NCBI GenBank assembly: GCA_009783355.1
Contig: WRHH01000018.1
Coordinates: 1-46,616, forward strand
Direction of reading: 5' to 3'
Source of the DNA: Synergistaceae bacterium
Lineage (GTDB): Bacteria > Synergistota > Synergistia > Synergistales > Aminobacteriaceae
Length of the DNA: 46,616 bases
Below are positions 8,264 through 15,750 of the stretch, one piece after another; position 1 is the stretch's first letter; the number at the start of each line of letters is the position of its first letter. The notes beneath the pieces were generated by a model, which was not told where the DNA came from, ran no database searches, and saw only the letters and a program-made list of their open reading frames with translations. A program made the translations under genes and the position numbers.

Positions 8264-8433
8264 AGTGCAATGTCATTAAGTATGGCAAAAATGAGTGACA
8301 ACACGTCTCAACTTTAATAAATTAACAGTTAAGGCGCGGCAGCCAACCGCGCCTTATCCGTAATCCTAATTGTAGTAGACGTGTAAATTAAGCCGCTTTT
8401 GTCTTTTTTTGCTTAACTTAATGACATTGCACT
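8264..8433. repeat. 170-bp nested palindromic element (MITE-like)
   Basis: Three inverted repeats are nested around one centre. The outer pair is a perfect 18-bp repeat at 8264-8281 and 8416-8433 (AGTGCAATGTCATTAAGT and its complement). The middle pair is ACACGTCT at 8301-8308 and AGACGTGT at 8377-8384. The inner pair is AAGGCGCGG at 8331-8339 and CCGCGCCTT at 8347-8355 with a 7-base loop. No gene is present inside. The outer arms look like terminal inverted repeats of a miniature transposable element; the inner hairpin could also end transcripts from the SYLF gene. A target-site duplication was not clear. Confidence 0.7.
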
Positions 8434-8472
8434 ATCATTTTCGTTCATTTGCAACAAGTCAAAGATGAAATA

Positions 8473-9153
8473 TTATTTTCTCTTTATGATTTTATTTAAT
8501 TCAGCCAGCAGTTCCTTCACATCGGATTTTGAGGCTTTCTTATTGAGAGCGTCTCCTATGCTAAGCTTTTCTCCCCAGTATTCGTTGTTCATTTTATGGT
8601 TTGCGCCTACCGCTGTTCCATCAAGGTTGACTCCCGCAAAAAGACCTTTTGACATTGAATAACTGTAAATTGACGCGCGAAGGCTACCGTCCGTTGCGGC
8701 GCCAGCTTCTCTTCCAACCGGCCCTGCCGCTAAGCCAATATTCGCTCCGATTTTTGATTTGTTGTCGGTAAACGCTTTCATTCCAGCTTCATTGTTTATG
8801 CAGAAAAGCAAAGATACCTTCTGAGCGCCTATTTGAAGACCAATAGATCCTCCTGTCATCTCAAAAAAAGTCGGACCATACCACTGTTTATTTTTTCGGG
8901 CAAGCATAAGCCCATAACCATGCTGACCTCCAATTAATAGCCCTGCCTTTATCATGCTTGGGACGATAGCAACACCATGCCCATTGTCAATTAGCTCAGC
9001 CATCTTGCTCACGTCATCCTGCTTCTCCATTTCGCGCAGGACATCAATAGATTCACTGATTATGGTCCTTGGAGATGCGGCGTATGACGATGCGGATACA
9101 AAAAACAAAGAAACAAACACTGTCAAAAATAACGCTATTCTGAAACGTCTCAT
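8473..9153 (-). CDS. Secreted SYLF (Ysc84) domain lipid-binding protein
   Basis: A 226-residue protein with an N-terminal signal peptide (basic MRRFRIALF, hydrophobic core, cleavage after SSYA). The rest matches the SYLF/Ysc84 family: ELIDNGHGVAIVPSMIKAGLLIGGQHGYGLMLAR, WYGPTFFEMTGGSIGLQIGAQ and AAGPVGREAGAATDG. The family binds phosphoinositides in eukaryotes; bacterial members are exported and poorly understood. AAAGGAGGG precedes the ATG. It follows cvpA with a 15-base gap and is probably in the same transcript as zapA-cvpA. Confidence 0.88.
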   Translation of the reverse strand: MRRFRIALFLTVFVSLFFVSASSYAASPRTIISESIDVLREMEKQDDVSKMAELIDNGHGVAIVPSMIKAGLLIGGQHGYGLMLARKNKQWYGPTFFEMTGGSIGLQIGAQKVSLLFCINNEAGMKAFTDNKSKIGANIGLAAGPVGREAGAATDGSLRASIYSYSMSKGLFAGVNLDGTAVGANHKMNNEYWGEKLSIGDALNKKASKSDVKELLAELNKIIKRK

Positions 9154-9168
9154 TGAATTAACCCTCCT

Positions 9169-9696
9169 TTATAATGTCTTTGGAATAAGCTTCACTATAT
9201 CGATTCCGCAGGATGTTAAGAAGTCGAATACGTTAGGCCAGCTTATTTCTGCAAGGTTCATGAAAATTGAAAGCCTCATCCAATCGTGCCCGAATTCTGG
9301 CGCGAAACGAGTTATTACTACATAAACTATAATAATAAAAACAAATCCGGATGCCAAGCCGATAAGCATACCTGCTATATGATTAAAAGTTGAAAGCCGC
9401 GCTATATTTATGAAAAAGCATAAAAGCCTGGATATTATTGAAACCACCAAAGCAACACCCAAAAATATAATGGCCATAGAAACTATATTCGCTATTGACG
9501 CATCAATATTAGGAAAGAATTTAAGGAATACAGCAGTTCCTTCTCCTGATAATTTCCAAGCATAATAAGACCCGCAGAACAGACCTGCAATTGACATAAC
9601 TGCGCTGACAAACCCTTTAAGGAATCCCACAATGCCTAACACGACAATTATTAGAGCAGCTCCTATATCAAACAACTGATTAGCATCCAAAAGCAT
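9169..9696 (-). CDS. cvpA: CvpA family membrane protein
   Basis: A 175-residue inner-membrane protein with about four hydrophobic segments (FDIGAALIIVVLGIVGFLKG at the start, then residues about 28-45, 65-90 and 100-128), matching the CvpA/colicin V production family, including the characteristic first helix ending in GFLKGF. AGGAGG lies only two bases before the ATG at 9696; a TTG two codons further in has better spacing (7 bases), so the product may start (M)DANQLFDIG. Family members are linked to envelope stress tolerance and, in E. coli, to colicin V export and purF regulation. Genes upstream are zapA and a coiled-coil gene. Confidence 0.85.
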   Translation of the reverse strand: MLLDANQLFDIGAALIIVVLGIVGFLKGFVSAVMSIAGLFCGSYYAWKLSGEGTAVFLKFFPNIDASIANIVSMAIIFLGVALVVSIISRLLCFFINIARLSTFNHIAGMLIGLASGFVFIIIVYVVITRFAPEFGHDWMRLSIFMNLAEISWPNVFDFLTSCGIDIVKLIPKTL

Positions 9697-9786
9697 TTCC
9701 TCCTAAAGAGATATACTGATTAAAACAGATTCATCTCAGTTTGTTGTTCACAAATATCAAAATCTCTCCCGCAGGTCTCATCTACC

Positions 9787-10032
9787 TTATCTTATTTTTT
9801 CCATTGTCTCAAGAAGGAGTTTCAAGCGACGGGAAATCTTTTCAAGCTTCCAACCAAGGGTCATACAAATAACAGCAAGTTGGTCCTCCTGAGGCACTTG
9901 TTCGTCTAATTTATCAGTTACTTCGGATATAATGCGCGTCAAATTTCTAACCGCATCATCGTCCAATACTGTCTGAAGCGTATAAGTCCCCTTGCCTATC
10001 TTTAGATTGACCTTGCGAAGTTCTGCTGACAT
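9787..10032 (-). CDS. zapA: Cell division protein ZapA
   Basis: An 81-residue ZapA, which cross-links FtsZ filaments at the division ring. Visible family features are the N-terminal KVNLKIGKGTYTLQT strand pair, the DDDAVRNLTRIISEVTDKLDE segment and the C-terminal coiled-coil helix. Its ATG overlaps the stop codon of the preceding coiled-coil gene (TAATG), showing translational coupling. The ninety bases downstream before cvpA contain no gene. Confidence 0.88.
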   Translation of the reverse strand: MSAELRKVNLKIGKGTYTLQTVLDDDAVRNLTRIISEVTDKLDEQVPQEDQLAVICMTLGWKLEKISRRLKLLLETMEKIR

Positions 10033-10313
10033 TAGGCGCCTGGTAGAATTTCTGAAACTTTAGATTCAATAATTGAGTCTAGCCTGTTATGTAAAGATTC
10101 GATTCTGGAATCAAATCGGGAGCGTTCCTCCTCATAAAGCTGGCATTGAATTTTGAGCTCCTCAATTTCTTCTGTCATTTCACGCTTTATTCTCTCAATC
10201 TCTTCATTTTTCTGCGCAAGCTCTTTACGTATATTATTTCTCTCACCAAGTATCTCGCTGAAATTCTGCGCTACTTTATCCGCAAGGCGCTCAAGTTCTT
10301 CAAATTTATCCAT
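10032..10313 (-). CDS. Small coiled-coil protein upstream of zapA
   Basis: A 93-residue protein that is almost entirely a charged coiled coil with heptads of Leu, Ile and Met (DKFEELERLADKVAQNFSEI, then KNEEIERIKREMTEEIEELK). The start chosen is the second ATG (10313), seven bases after AAGGAG; the first ATG (10319) is one base from it. It is translationally coupled to zapA. Size, coiled-coil character and position suggest a ZapB-like division partner, but such sequences are low in information and homology cannot be claimed. Confidence 0.75.
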   Translation of the reverse strand: MDKFEELERLADKVAQNFSEILGERNNIRKELAQKNEEIERIKREMTEEIEELKIQCQLYEEERSRFDSRIESLHNRLDSIIESKVSEILPGA

Positions 10314-10452
10314 ATTCATGCTCCTTCTATGCTATAAGCTATTCATCTTATAATATAACCGCTTTTCAAGGTCATGCCTTACTATTCCATGTGCTTTTCT
10401 GTTTCTCCATCTATTATACTTTTGTCCATAAAAAAAACAACTAAAATAAACA

Positions 10453-10486
10453 GAGAGCTCCCGTCAACATGCCAACAGGAACTCCC
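10453..10486 (-). terminator. Terminator after rplT
   Basis: On the minus strand a 14-pair stem with several G-U pairs (GGGAGTTCCTGTTG against TTGACGGGAGCTCTC) is followed by a T-rich run including eight consecutive Ts. It lies about 70 bases past the rplT stop and separates the infC-rpmI-rplT unit from the coiled-coil/zapA unit. Confidence 0.8.
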
Positions 10487-10553
10487 GACTTATTCATTAT
10501 CAATATTTAAAAAAACTGTAAACACTCATTTTTCATGATTAGCTAATATCAAG

Positions 10554-10910
10554 CTATTTTAGGGCAGCCCTCGCTTGAAGAATTAACTCACGAAACGCCG
10601 ACATGTCATGAATAGCAATTTCCGAGAGCATTTTACGATTTATCGTTATTCCTGCTTTCTTAAGCCCATTCATGAACCTACTGTAATTCATGCCCTCGCC
10701 TTTTACAGCAGCGCTTATGCGAGTTATCCACAGGGCGCGAAAATCCCTTTTTTTCCTTCTTCTATCAACAAAAGCTCTTGAAAGAGCTGCAAGAAAAGCT
10801 TCTCTTGCGCGTCGGTAAACATTTTTACGCTGTCCCCAATACCCCCGCGTTATTGAAAATAATTTTTTTCTCTTCTTATTACTGGCGCTACCGCCTTTTA
10901 CACGAACCAT
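10554..10910 (-). CDS. rplT: 50S ribosomal protein L20
   Basis: The 118-residue L20 binds 23S rRNA early in 50S assembly. The basic N-terminal arm and the family pattern RGYWGQRKNVYRRAREAFLAAL, RKKRDFRALWITRISAAV and YSRFMNGLKKAGITINRKML are all present at normal length. TGAGGTGA precedes the ATG. It follows rpmI by 25 bases in the standard infC-rpmI-rplT order. L20 commonly represses this operon by binding its leader or intergenic mRNA. Confidence 0.98.
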   Translation of the reverse strand: MVRVKGGSASNKKRKKLFSITRGYWGQRKNVYRRAREAFLAALSRAFVDRRRKKRDFRALWITRISAAVKGEGMNYSRFMNGLKKAGITINRKMLSEIAIHDMSAFRELILQARAALK

Positions 10911-10935
10911 TAAAAACTCACCTCAATTTAATTTT

Positions 10936-11133
10936 TCAAGCGTACGGAAGTAAAACTTTCATCTGATCTTTAAGCGTATCCGTTACATATCCGGTTTTAC
11001 GAAGGCGGCAACGACGACTGGGGCTTTTGTGCTCAAGGATATGAGCCTTTCCGCTTTTACGATATGAAAATTTTCCTGTTCCAGTGGCAAAAAAACGCTT
11101 CTTTGCACCGCTGTGCGATTTCATTTTGGGCAT
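10936..11133 (-). CDS. rpmI: 50S ribosomal protein L35
   Basis: A 65-residue L35 with the usual start [20 protein letters not shown] and the basic centre [23 protein letters not shown] lies upstream with good spacing. It sits between infC and rplT as in most bacteria. Confidence 0.97.
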   Translation of the reverse strand: MPKMKSHSGAKKRFFATGTGKFSYRKSGKAHILEHKSPSRRCRLRKTGYVTDTLKDQMKVLLPYA

Positions 11134-11183
11134 TAATTATTTATCCTCCTTAATTTATGTTCAAAAAAACTAAAAATAATCCG

Positions 11184-11831
11184 TTATTCCTCATCATCAT
11201 CCGAGTCATAATCCGGATATATAGTTTTCTTTGCATTTGCAGTTTTAGTTTTTGATGAATCTGTTTCGTCCCTCTCAGCTTTTAGCCTATTTGATTTAGC
11301 GGAAGTTGATGACTGAGGAGTCAGCATAACGCGCATATATCGTCCTTCCATCCTGGCAGGTCCTTCGCTCTTTCCTACAAGTTCACAATCAGCAATAACA
11401 CGGTTCAGCACATCCTCGCCTTTTTCAAGAAAAGACATTTCACGTCCTCTGAAAAACACTGAAACCTTAACACGATGTCCATCCTCAAGAAAATTCTTTA
11501 TTGCTCTAACTTTGAAATCATAATCGTGTTCGTCAATCTTCGGGCGCATCTTCATTTCTTTCAGTGCTTGAACTTTTTGCTTCTTACGCGCGTCTTTATC
11601 CTTTTTTTGCAACTGATATCGGTACTTTCCATAATCCAGCACTCTGCATACAGGAGGTTCTGCAAGAGGCGCCACCTCAACCAGATCAAGCAAACGAGAG
11701 TCCGCAATTTCAATCGCTTCGTCAGTCGGAAATACTCCAAGCTTTACTCCATTCTCATCAATGACCAAAACCTCAGAAGCTGTTATTTCTTCATTCACTC
11801 TGGGTTCGTCATCTTCTTTTCTCGCTAAAAT
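11184..11831 (-). CDS. infC: Translation initiation factor IF-3, AUU start codon
   Basis: IF-3 binds the 30S subunit, prevents premature 50S joining and checks the start codon. Both domains are visible: the N-terminal one with RVNEEITASEVLVIDENG and VCRVLDYGKYRYQLQKKDKD as the linker start, and the C-terminal one with MRPKIDEHDYDFKVRAIKNFLEDG and VSVFFRGREM. The C-terminus has a 40-residue Ser/Thr/Lys-rich and acidic extension beyond the usual end. No ATG is available before the conserved RVNEEI. The frame extends to ATT at 11831, placed 6 bases after a perfect GGAGGTGA, giving 215 residues starting (M)LARKEDDEPRVNEE. AUU is the known autoregulatory start codon of infC in many bacteria. Confidence 0.95.
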   Translation of the reverse strand: MLARKEDDEPRVNEEITASEVLVIDENGVKLGVFPTDEAIEIADSRLLDLVEVAPLAEPPVCRVLDYGKYRYQLQKKDKDARKKQKVQALKEMKMRPKIDEHDYDFKVRAIKNFLEDGHRVKVSVFFRGREMSFLEKGEDVLNRVIADCELVGKSEGPARMEGRYMRVMLTPQSSTSAKSNRLKAERDETDSSKTKTANAKKTIYPDYDSDDDEE

Positions 11832-11857
11832 AGCTAATCACCTCCATAAAAATAAAA

Positions 11858-11881
11858 CAGGGGAACAAAATGGCGCCCCTG
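11858..11881 (-). terminator. Attenuator hairpin in the infC leader
   Basis: On the minus strand, CAGGGG and CCCCTG form a stem around a 12-base loop and are followed by TTTTATTTTTA, directly before the infC ribosome binding site. This is a terminator inside the leader, after the promoter at 11971-11999. It suggests transcription attenuation of infC-rpmI-rplT, as in leaders controlled by L20 or IF-3. Further leader pairing upstream is likely but was not resolved. Confidence 0.75.
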
Positions 11882-11970
11882 CTGAATATGCTAACACTTA
11901 TTCAATCATACCAAGCTGACAGCAACCGCGCCGCAAGGTGAGAGGCACTCCTCTACTTCTACAACACAAG

Positions 11971-11999
11971 AATATAGCACAAATATTTTGTTATGGCAA
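11971..11999 (-). promoter_or_regulatory. Promoter for infC-rpmI-rplT
   Basis: On the minus strand, TTGCCA (11999-11994) and TATATT (11976-11971) are separated by exactly 17 bases. The predicted transcript has a leader of about 130 bases ending in the attenuator hairpin and the infC binding site. Confidence 0.75.
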
Positions 12000-12010
12000 T
12001 AGTGATTTTT

Positions 12011-12244
12011 TCACTTTTTCAAAATATATTCGCGCTCGTTATTCACCTCAATATAGACGTCGTCCAGTTCGCAGTCTTCTATATCGACAACTGAATCATG
12101 TTCATAATAAACGCATGTTCCGCATGAAGAACTTACCTTCCTTGGCACAGGCGACAGTTTCGCGGTAATGCCGCGCGCGCTCAAAGCTTTGTAGTATGAC
12201 AACGCCCCGAAATGGCTGTGAAAAGTCGCTACGTATTTGTTCAT
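12011..12244 (-). CDS. DUF3343 protein (putative Se/S carrier)
   Basis: A 77-residue protein matching DUF3343: the start YVATFHSHFGALSYYKALSA, the segment KLSPVPRKVSSSCGTCVYYE with two Cys in a CGTC motif, and an acidic end. The family is found next to YedE/YedF-type selenium genes and has been proposed to carry selenium or sulfur on its cysteines. Its start overlaps the stop of the TusA-like gene (ATGA type), and it is the last gene of the yedE-yedF operon. The infC promoter begins just after it. Confidence 0.85.
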   Translation of the reverse strand: MNKYVATFHSHFGALSYYKALSARGITAKLSPVPRKVSSSCGTCVYYEHDSVVDIEDCELDDVYIEVNNEREYILKK

Positions 12245-12450
12245 TTTGCCGCCCTGATATGTATTTCGTATTTATCAATTCCGGTTGTCGAACTGATGGA
12301 AAATCCTCTGCTTCTGGCGTAGCGTTTACAGTTTTCAAGAGCGCTTACGTTGTCCACAAGGATTGTAATTTCACTCTCCGTCTGAAACGCGTTTTTGAGC
12401 ATAAGCAGAGGCTCCGGGCAGGAAACACCGCAAGCGTCAAGCGTTTTCAT
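12241..12450 (-). CDS. yedF: TusA/YedF-like sulfurtransferase protein of selenium metabolism
   Basis: A 69-residue TusA/SirA-fold protein. The signature CPEP motif is in LDACGVSCPEPLLMLKNAF, and the second half has VDNVSALENCKRYARSRGF, as in the N-terminal domain of selenium-associated YedF proteins. The conserved Cys would carry sulfur or selenium as a persulfide or perselenide. It is shorter than full YedF (about 200 residues), whose second half resembles DUF3343; here the two halves seem to be separate, overlapping genes. It follows yedE by six bases. Confidence 0.85.
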   Translation of the reverse strand: MKTLDACGVSCPEPLLMLKNAFQTESEITILVDNVSALENCKRYARSRGFSISSTTGIDKYEIHIRAAK

Positions 12451-12456
12451 ATGTTT

Positions 12457-13515
12457 TCACATCTCTTTCTTTTTCCCAAGGGTGTTATATACAGCAATGC
12501 AAATCACGATGACAGTAACAACGACAAAGCCGATTTTCCCGTTTTCGGCAACACCCGCTACGGACGAGGCCATCTTGAAATTGTGCGCGAACGCCGCGCC
12601 TACAAACATTCCAAGCACAGCGACGACGGAATCCGAATTACCGCCGCCCGCAAGGATCAACTGTCTGAACGGGCAGCCTCCGAGCAAAACTGAGCCCAGC
12701 CCTGCCAACATCATGCCAAGGAAGTTCCAGAGCCCGTCGGTATGGGCTACAGATTGACCCTCAAAGCCTAATTTAAATTTGCCGAAAATCAGATTTCCGA
12801 TTACTCCCACAATTACAAGCGAGATGAACGCGCTTAACATTGAGTAGTCCCTGAAGAGCGCGGAATCCCTTATTCCCGCGACAAAGCACAGCCTTGAAAT
12901 GAATCCCACTATCCCCATCACTACCCCGGCGCCGAGCGCCGCCCAAACCGGAGCGCGCAAACTGCCCGGCCCTTCCGATGAAAAAACTAATACGGACGGG
13001 TAAACGACAAGAAGACAAAGCAGCGTCAAGGTTATGAGCGGCAATAGCAACCCGTCGGTTTTGGAGACATCGTATGTTCGCCTGAGAGTATACCCTTTGT
13101 TGAGAAAGAAGACTCCTACAAGAATTCCCACGGCGAACCCAAACAACCCGACTATCGCGTTCAGGTCTCCCCCCGCAATCCGAAGCGCCATTCTGAGCGG
13201 GCAACCCAGGAATATTAACGCGCCTATCATCACAGAAAATCCCAGGAAGAACCGGGTCACAGGCGCGGATCCACCTTTAGGCGCGAATTCCTTGTTCACT
13301 ATCGAAATGAAGAACGCGCCAAGTATTACGCCGATAATCTCCGGGCGCGCGTACTGCACCGCAGCCGCGCTGTGAAACCCTAGCGCACCCGCGGTATCCC
13401 GAAGAAAACAGGCAATGCAAAATCCCATATTGACCGGATTACCAAGCGTCACCAACGCTATTGATATAACTGCCGCGAGCCCGCCAATTAATGGCATCAC
13501 AAATCTATTACTCAT
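12457..13515 (-). CDS. yedE: YedE-family putative selenium transporter
   Basis: A 352-residue membrane protein with about ten hydrophobic segments. It has the two YeeE/YedE-type repeats with cysteine motifs at membrane positions: MGFCIACFLRDTAGALGF at the start, LGCPLRMALRIAGGDLNAIV in the middle, and LGGCPFRQLILAGGGNSDSV near the end. This is the pattern of the selenium-associated YedE group. The start chosen is ATG 13515 after GGGGTG; an upstream in-frame start lacks a binding site. It heads an operon with yedF and DUF3343, divergent from the aminotransferase gene. Confidence 0.88.
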   Translation of the reverse strand: MSNRFVMPLIGGLAAVISIALVTLGNPVNMGFCIACFLRDTAGALGFHSAAAVQYARPEIIGVILGAFFISIVNKEFAPKGGSAPVTRFFLGFSVMIGALIFLGCPLRMALRIAGGDLNAIVGLFGFAVGILVGVFFLNKGYTLRRTYDVSKTDGLLLPLITLTLLCLLVVYPSVLVFSSEGPGSLRAPVWAALGAGVVMGIVGFISRLCFVAGIRDSALFRDYSMLSAFISLVIVGVIGNLIFGKFKLGFEGQSVAHTDGLWNFLGMMLAGLGSVLLGGCPFRQLILAGGGNSDSVVAVLGMFVGAAFAHNFKMASSVAGVAENGKIGFVVVTVIVICIAVYNTLGKKKEM

Positions 13516-13559
13516 CAAAACACCCCGTTTGCTAGAGTATAACAATTTAAAATTTATTA

Positions 13560-13588
13560 TTGAAATACTATTTATTAATAGATATAAT
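13560..13588 (+). promoter_or_regulatory. Promoter for the selenium aminotransferase and LysR genes
   Basis: TTGAAA (13560-13565) and TATAAT (13583-13588) with a 17-base spacer. Inside the spacer is a small inverted repeat, CTATT-TATT-AATAG (13568-13581), of the kind bound by LysR-type regulators. It lies in the 107-bp gap between the divergent yedE and aminotransferase genes; the opposite strand has a weaker TATACT for yedE around 13535-13540. The LysR gene at 14777 is the obvious candidate regulator. Confidence 0.65.
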
Positions 13589-13622
13589 ACATCTTATCAA
13601 AATATTTTATAAAGGAGCGCGC

Positions 13623-14768
13623 ATGAGAAAAGTATATGCTGACAACAGCGCAACTTCCTACCCAAAAGCTCCGGGAGTATCGGACGCTATCAAAGATTTT
13701 TTAGACAACACGGGCTGCAATGTAAATCGCGGAGGATACGCGGATTCTTATAACATTGCAATGGAGATATTGGACACAAGGCAAATGCTCGCGGACATGT
13801 TTTGCGCGCGGAGCCCGCAGGAAGTGATTTTCACTCCGAGCATAACATATTCTTTAAACACGCTGCTTTTAGGATTTCTAAAGAGGGGCGACCACGTGAT
13901 AACTACTTCCATGGAGCATAACGCTGTGATGAGGCCGTTGCACGCGCTCTCAAAAATGGGCGTTGCTTACGATATTGTTCCCTGCGACGAAAAGGGAATA
14001 CTAAACGCGGTTGACATCATTCCGTATATTAAAAAAGAGACAAAAGCCGTCGTCATGTTGCACGCTTCAAACGTATGCGGCACAGTAACGCCGATTGACG
14101 CCGCGTCAGAAATCTGCAAACGTAACAATTTAAGATTCTTTGTTGACGCCGCGCAAACTGCGGGAGTGCTGGACATAGACGCGCGAAAAATGGACGCTCT
14201 GGCATTTACCGGACACAAGGGACTATTAGGGCCGCAAGGCATTGGCGGATTCATCATAAAAAAAGAGTTTGCCGATGAAATTGAGCCGTTGATAACGGGA
14301 GGCACAGGAAGCCGCTCCCATGAAATCGAGCAGCCCGATTTCCTGCCGGATAAATTCGAATCGGGAACGATGAACATCCCCGCAATCCTTGGGCTTAAAG
14401 CAGCTCTCGAATATATTAATTCGACTGGAATCAAATCTATTTGCGAGCACGAAACGCTGCTAACCTCCGAGTTCATTTCAAAGGTTTGCGGCATTGAGGG
14501 TGCGCGGCTGATAGGCAAAGAGGATGTTGCCGACAGAACTGCGGTGGTTTCCATTGACTTCGAAGGAAATGATAACGCTGCTATAGCCGCTGCCCTCGAC
14601 AGCGATTACGGTATTATGACGAGATGCGGACTGCATTGCGCGCCTCTCGCCCATAAGACGCTCAACACCTATCCGCATGGAACGGTGAGATTCTCTTTCG
14701 GACATTTCAATACTCTGGATGAAATTGAATACATAGCGCAGGCGTTAAAAGAGATATTGAGAAAATAG
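13623..14768 (+). CDS. Class V aminotransferase (cysteine desulfurase/selenocysteine lyase-like)
   Basis: A 381-residue PLP enzyme of the cysteine desulfurase group (EF2568-type) often found in selenium clusters. Visible motifs are YADNSATSYPKAP at the start, TPSITYSLNTLLLGFLKRGD, STTSMEHNAVMRPL-like SMEHNAV, the Schiff-base lysine in FTGHKGLLGPQGIGG, and the catalytic-cysteine region TRCGLHCAPLAHKTLNTYPHGTVRFSFG. It probably releases selenium or sulfur from (seleno)cysteine for the YedF/DUF3343 carriers; which one it prefers cannot be read from the sequence. AAAGGAG precedes the ATG with four to five bases of spacing. The LysR gene starts eight bases after its stop. Confidence 0.88.
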   Translation: MRKVYADNSATSYPKAPGVSDAIKDFLDNTGCNVNRGGYADSYNIAMEILDTRQMLADMFCARSPQEVIFTPSITYSLNTLLLGFLKRGDHVITTSMEHNAVMRPLHALSKMGVAYDIVPCDEKGILNAVDIIPYIKKETKAVVMLHASNVCGTVTPIDAASEICKRNNLRFFVDAAQTAGVLDIDARKMDALAFTGHKGLLGPQGIGGFIIKKEFADEIEPLITGGTGSRSHEIEQPDFLPDKFESGTMNIPAILGLKAALEYINSTGIKSICEHETLLTSEFISKVCGIEGARLIGKEDVADRTAVVSIDFEGNDNAAIAAALDSDYGIMTRCGLHCAPLAHKTLNTYPHGTVRFSFGHFNTLDEIEYIAQALKEILRK

Positions 14769-14776
14769 CGCAAAAC

Positions 14777-15697
14777 ATGGATTTCAGACAAATTGAGGCA
14801 TTCATAAAAGTCGTGGAATTAGCGAGTTTTTCCAAGGCGGCAGAGGAGTTGCACATCTCTCAGCCGTCAGTCAGCACTTACATAACCTCGCTTGAAAAAG
14901 AGCTTGATACAATTCTAATAAACCGTTCGACTAAAGTGTTGTCGACAACTCTGGCGGGCGAGCGCTTCCTTGAAAAAGCAAAGGAGATGATATCGCTGAA
15001 GCGCGAATCCGTCGAAACGCTGAAAAATCTTTCGGAGGATGTAAGCGGCGATATTCGAATACTGGCGTCATCAGTTCCGGCTCTCTACATATTGCCGCAA
15101 ATACTTGCGGAGTTTCACAGTTTATATCCGAACATTTCTTTCACCATGAGTCAGGCGGACACTTCGGAGGTCGTACAGGGAATCGCGGCGCATAAGGCGG
15201 ATATAGGGTTTGCCGGAAGCATGCTTGGAGAGAAGAAATGTGATTTTCGCGAGTTCGCTATAGAGAAACTGGTGTTTATCGCCCCAAATAACGGGCGTTA
15301 CTTGAAAAATAAAACATACGCGCTGGAAGAGCTGCTTTATTCGAATAACTTTATATCAAGGGAGTTTGGATCCGGCACGCGAATACAATACGAGAAATAT
15401 TTTACAGAAAATGGGATTATTCTCGACAAGATAAAAACCTGCGCGAATATGGACAGTACTTACAGCATCATCAACGCCGTTATAAACGGCCTTGGAATCT
15501 CAATAGTTTCAGAGCTCGCCGTCCGTCAAATAATAAAACAGAAGTCGCTGTTGCCTCTTAAACTGAAAACCAAGACGCCGGAAAGAAAAATATACGCGGT
15601 CTTGAATAGAAACATTGTGCATTCTCATTTGGTAAAATTATTCATGGAACACGCCATAGGTCATCAAGAAATTCCGATGTTGGCGCCACTCCGCTAA
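14777..15697 (+). CDS. LysR-family regulator of selenium metabolism, with altered C-terminus
   Basis: A 306-residue LysR-type regulator. The N-terminal winged helix-turn-helix is clear (DFRQIEAFIKVVELASFSKA, LHISQPSVSTYITSLEKELD), and the effector domain has ILASSVPALYILPQIL and GLGISIVSELAVRQI. Its place after the selenium aminotransferase matches the selenium-associated LysR group. The last 11 residues (HQEIPMLAPLR) and stop are read from a 92-bp repeat that also forms the 3' end of the helicase gene at 17452-17543 on the other strand. The native end of LysR was therefore probably replaced when the defence island arrived. The effect on function is unknown but likely small, because only the tail is changed. 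Confidence 0.88.
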   Translation: MDFRQIEAFIKVVELASFSKAAEELHISQPSVSTYITSLEKELDTILINRSTKVLSTTLAGERFLEKAKEMISLKRESVETLKNLSEDVSGDIRILASSVPALYILPQILAEFHSLYPNISFTMSQADTSEVVQGIAAHKADIGFAGSMLGEKKCDFREFAIEKLVFIAPNNGRYLKNKTYALEELLYSNNFISREFGSGTRIQYEKYFTENGIILDKIKTCANMDSTYSIINAVINGLGISIVSELAVRQIIKQKSLLPLKLKTKTPERKIYAVLNRNIVHSHLVKLFMEHAIGHQEIPMLAPLR

Positions 15698-15749
15698 TAA
15701 ATAGAAAATCACGCGCTCTGGTGCATGACACGTAAAGGAGTTGCCGCTC
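15658..15749. repeat. 92-bp direct repeat, copy A (LysR 3' end)
   Basis: Identical to 17452-17543 except for one base (T in place of G shortly after the shared CTAA). Copy A covers the last LysR codons and ends one base before the region holding the AbiEii stop codon at 15751. On the minus strand it encodes the last 30 or so residues of the SF1 helicase without its stop codon. The distance between copies is 1,794 bp. Confidence 0.95.
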
Positions 15750-15750
15750 T

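Noticed and set aside
13415-13612. Short plus-strand open frame across the yedE start and divergent promoter
   Set aside because: It is antisense to yedE and overlaps the promoter of the aminotransferase gene; no binding site.
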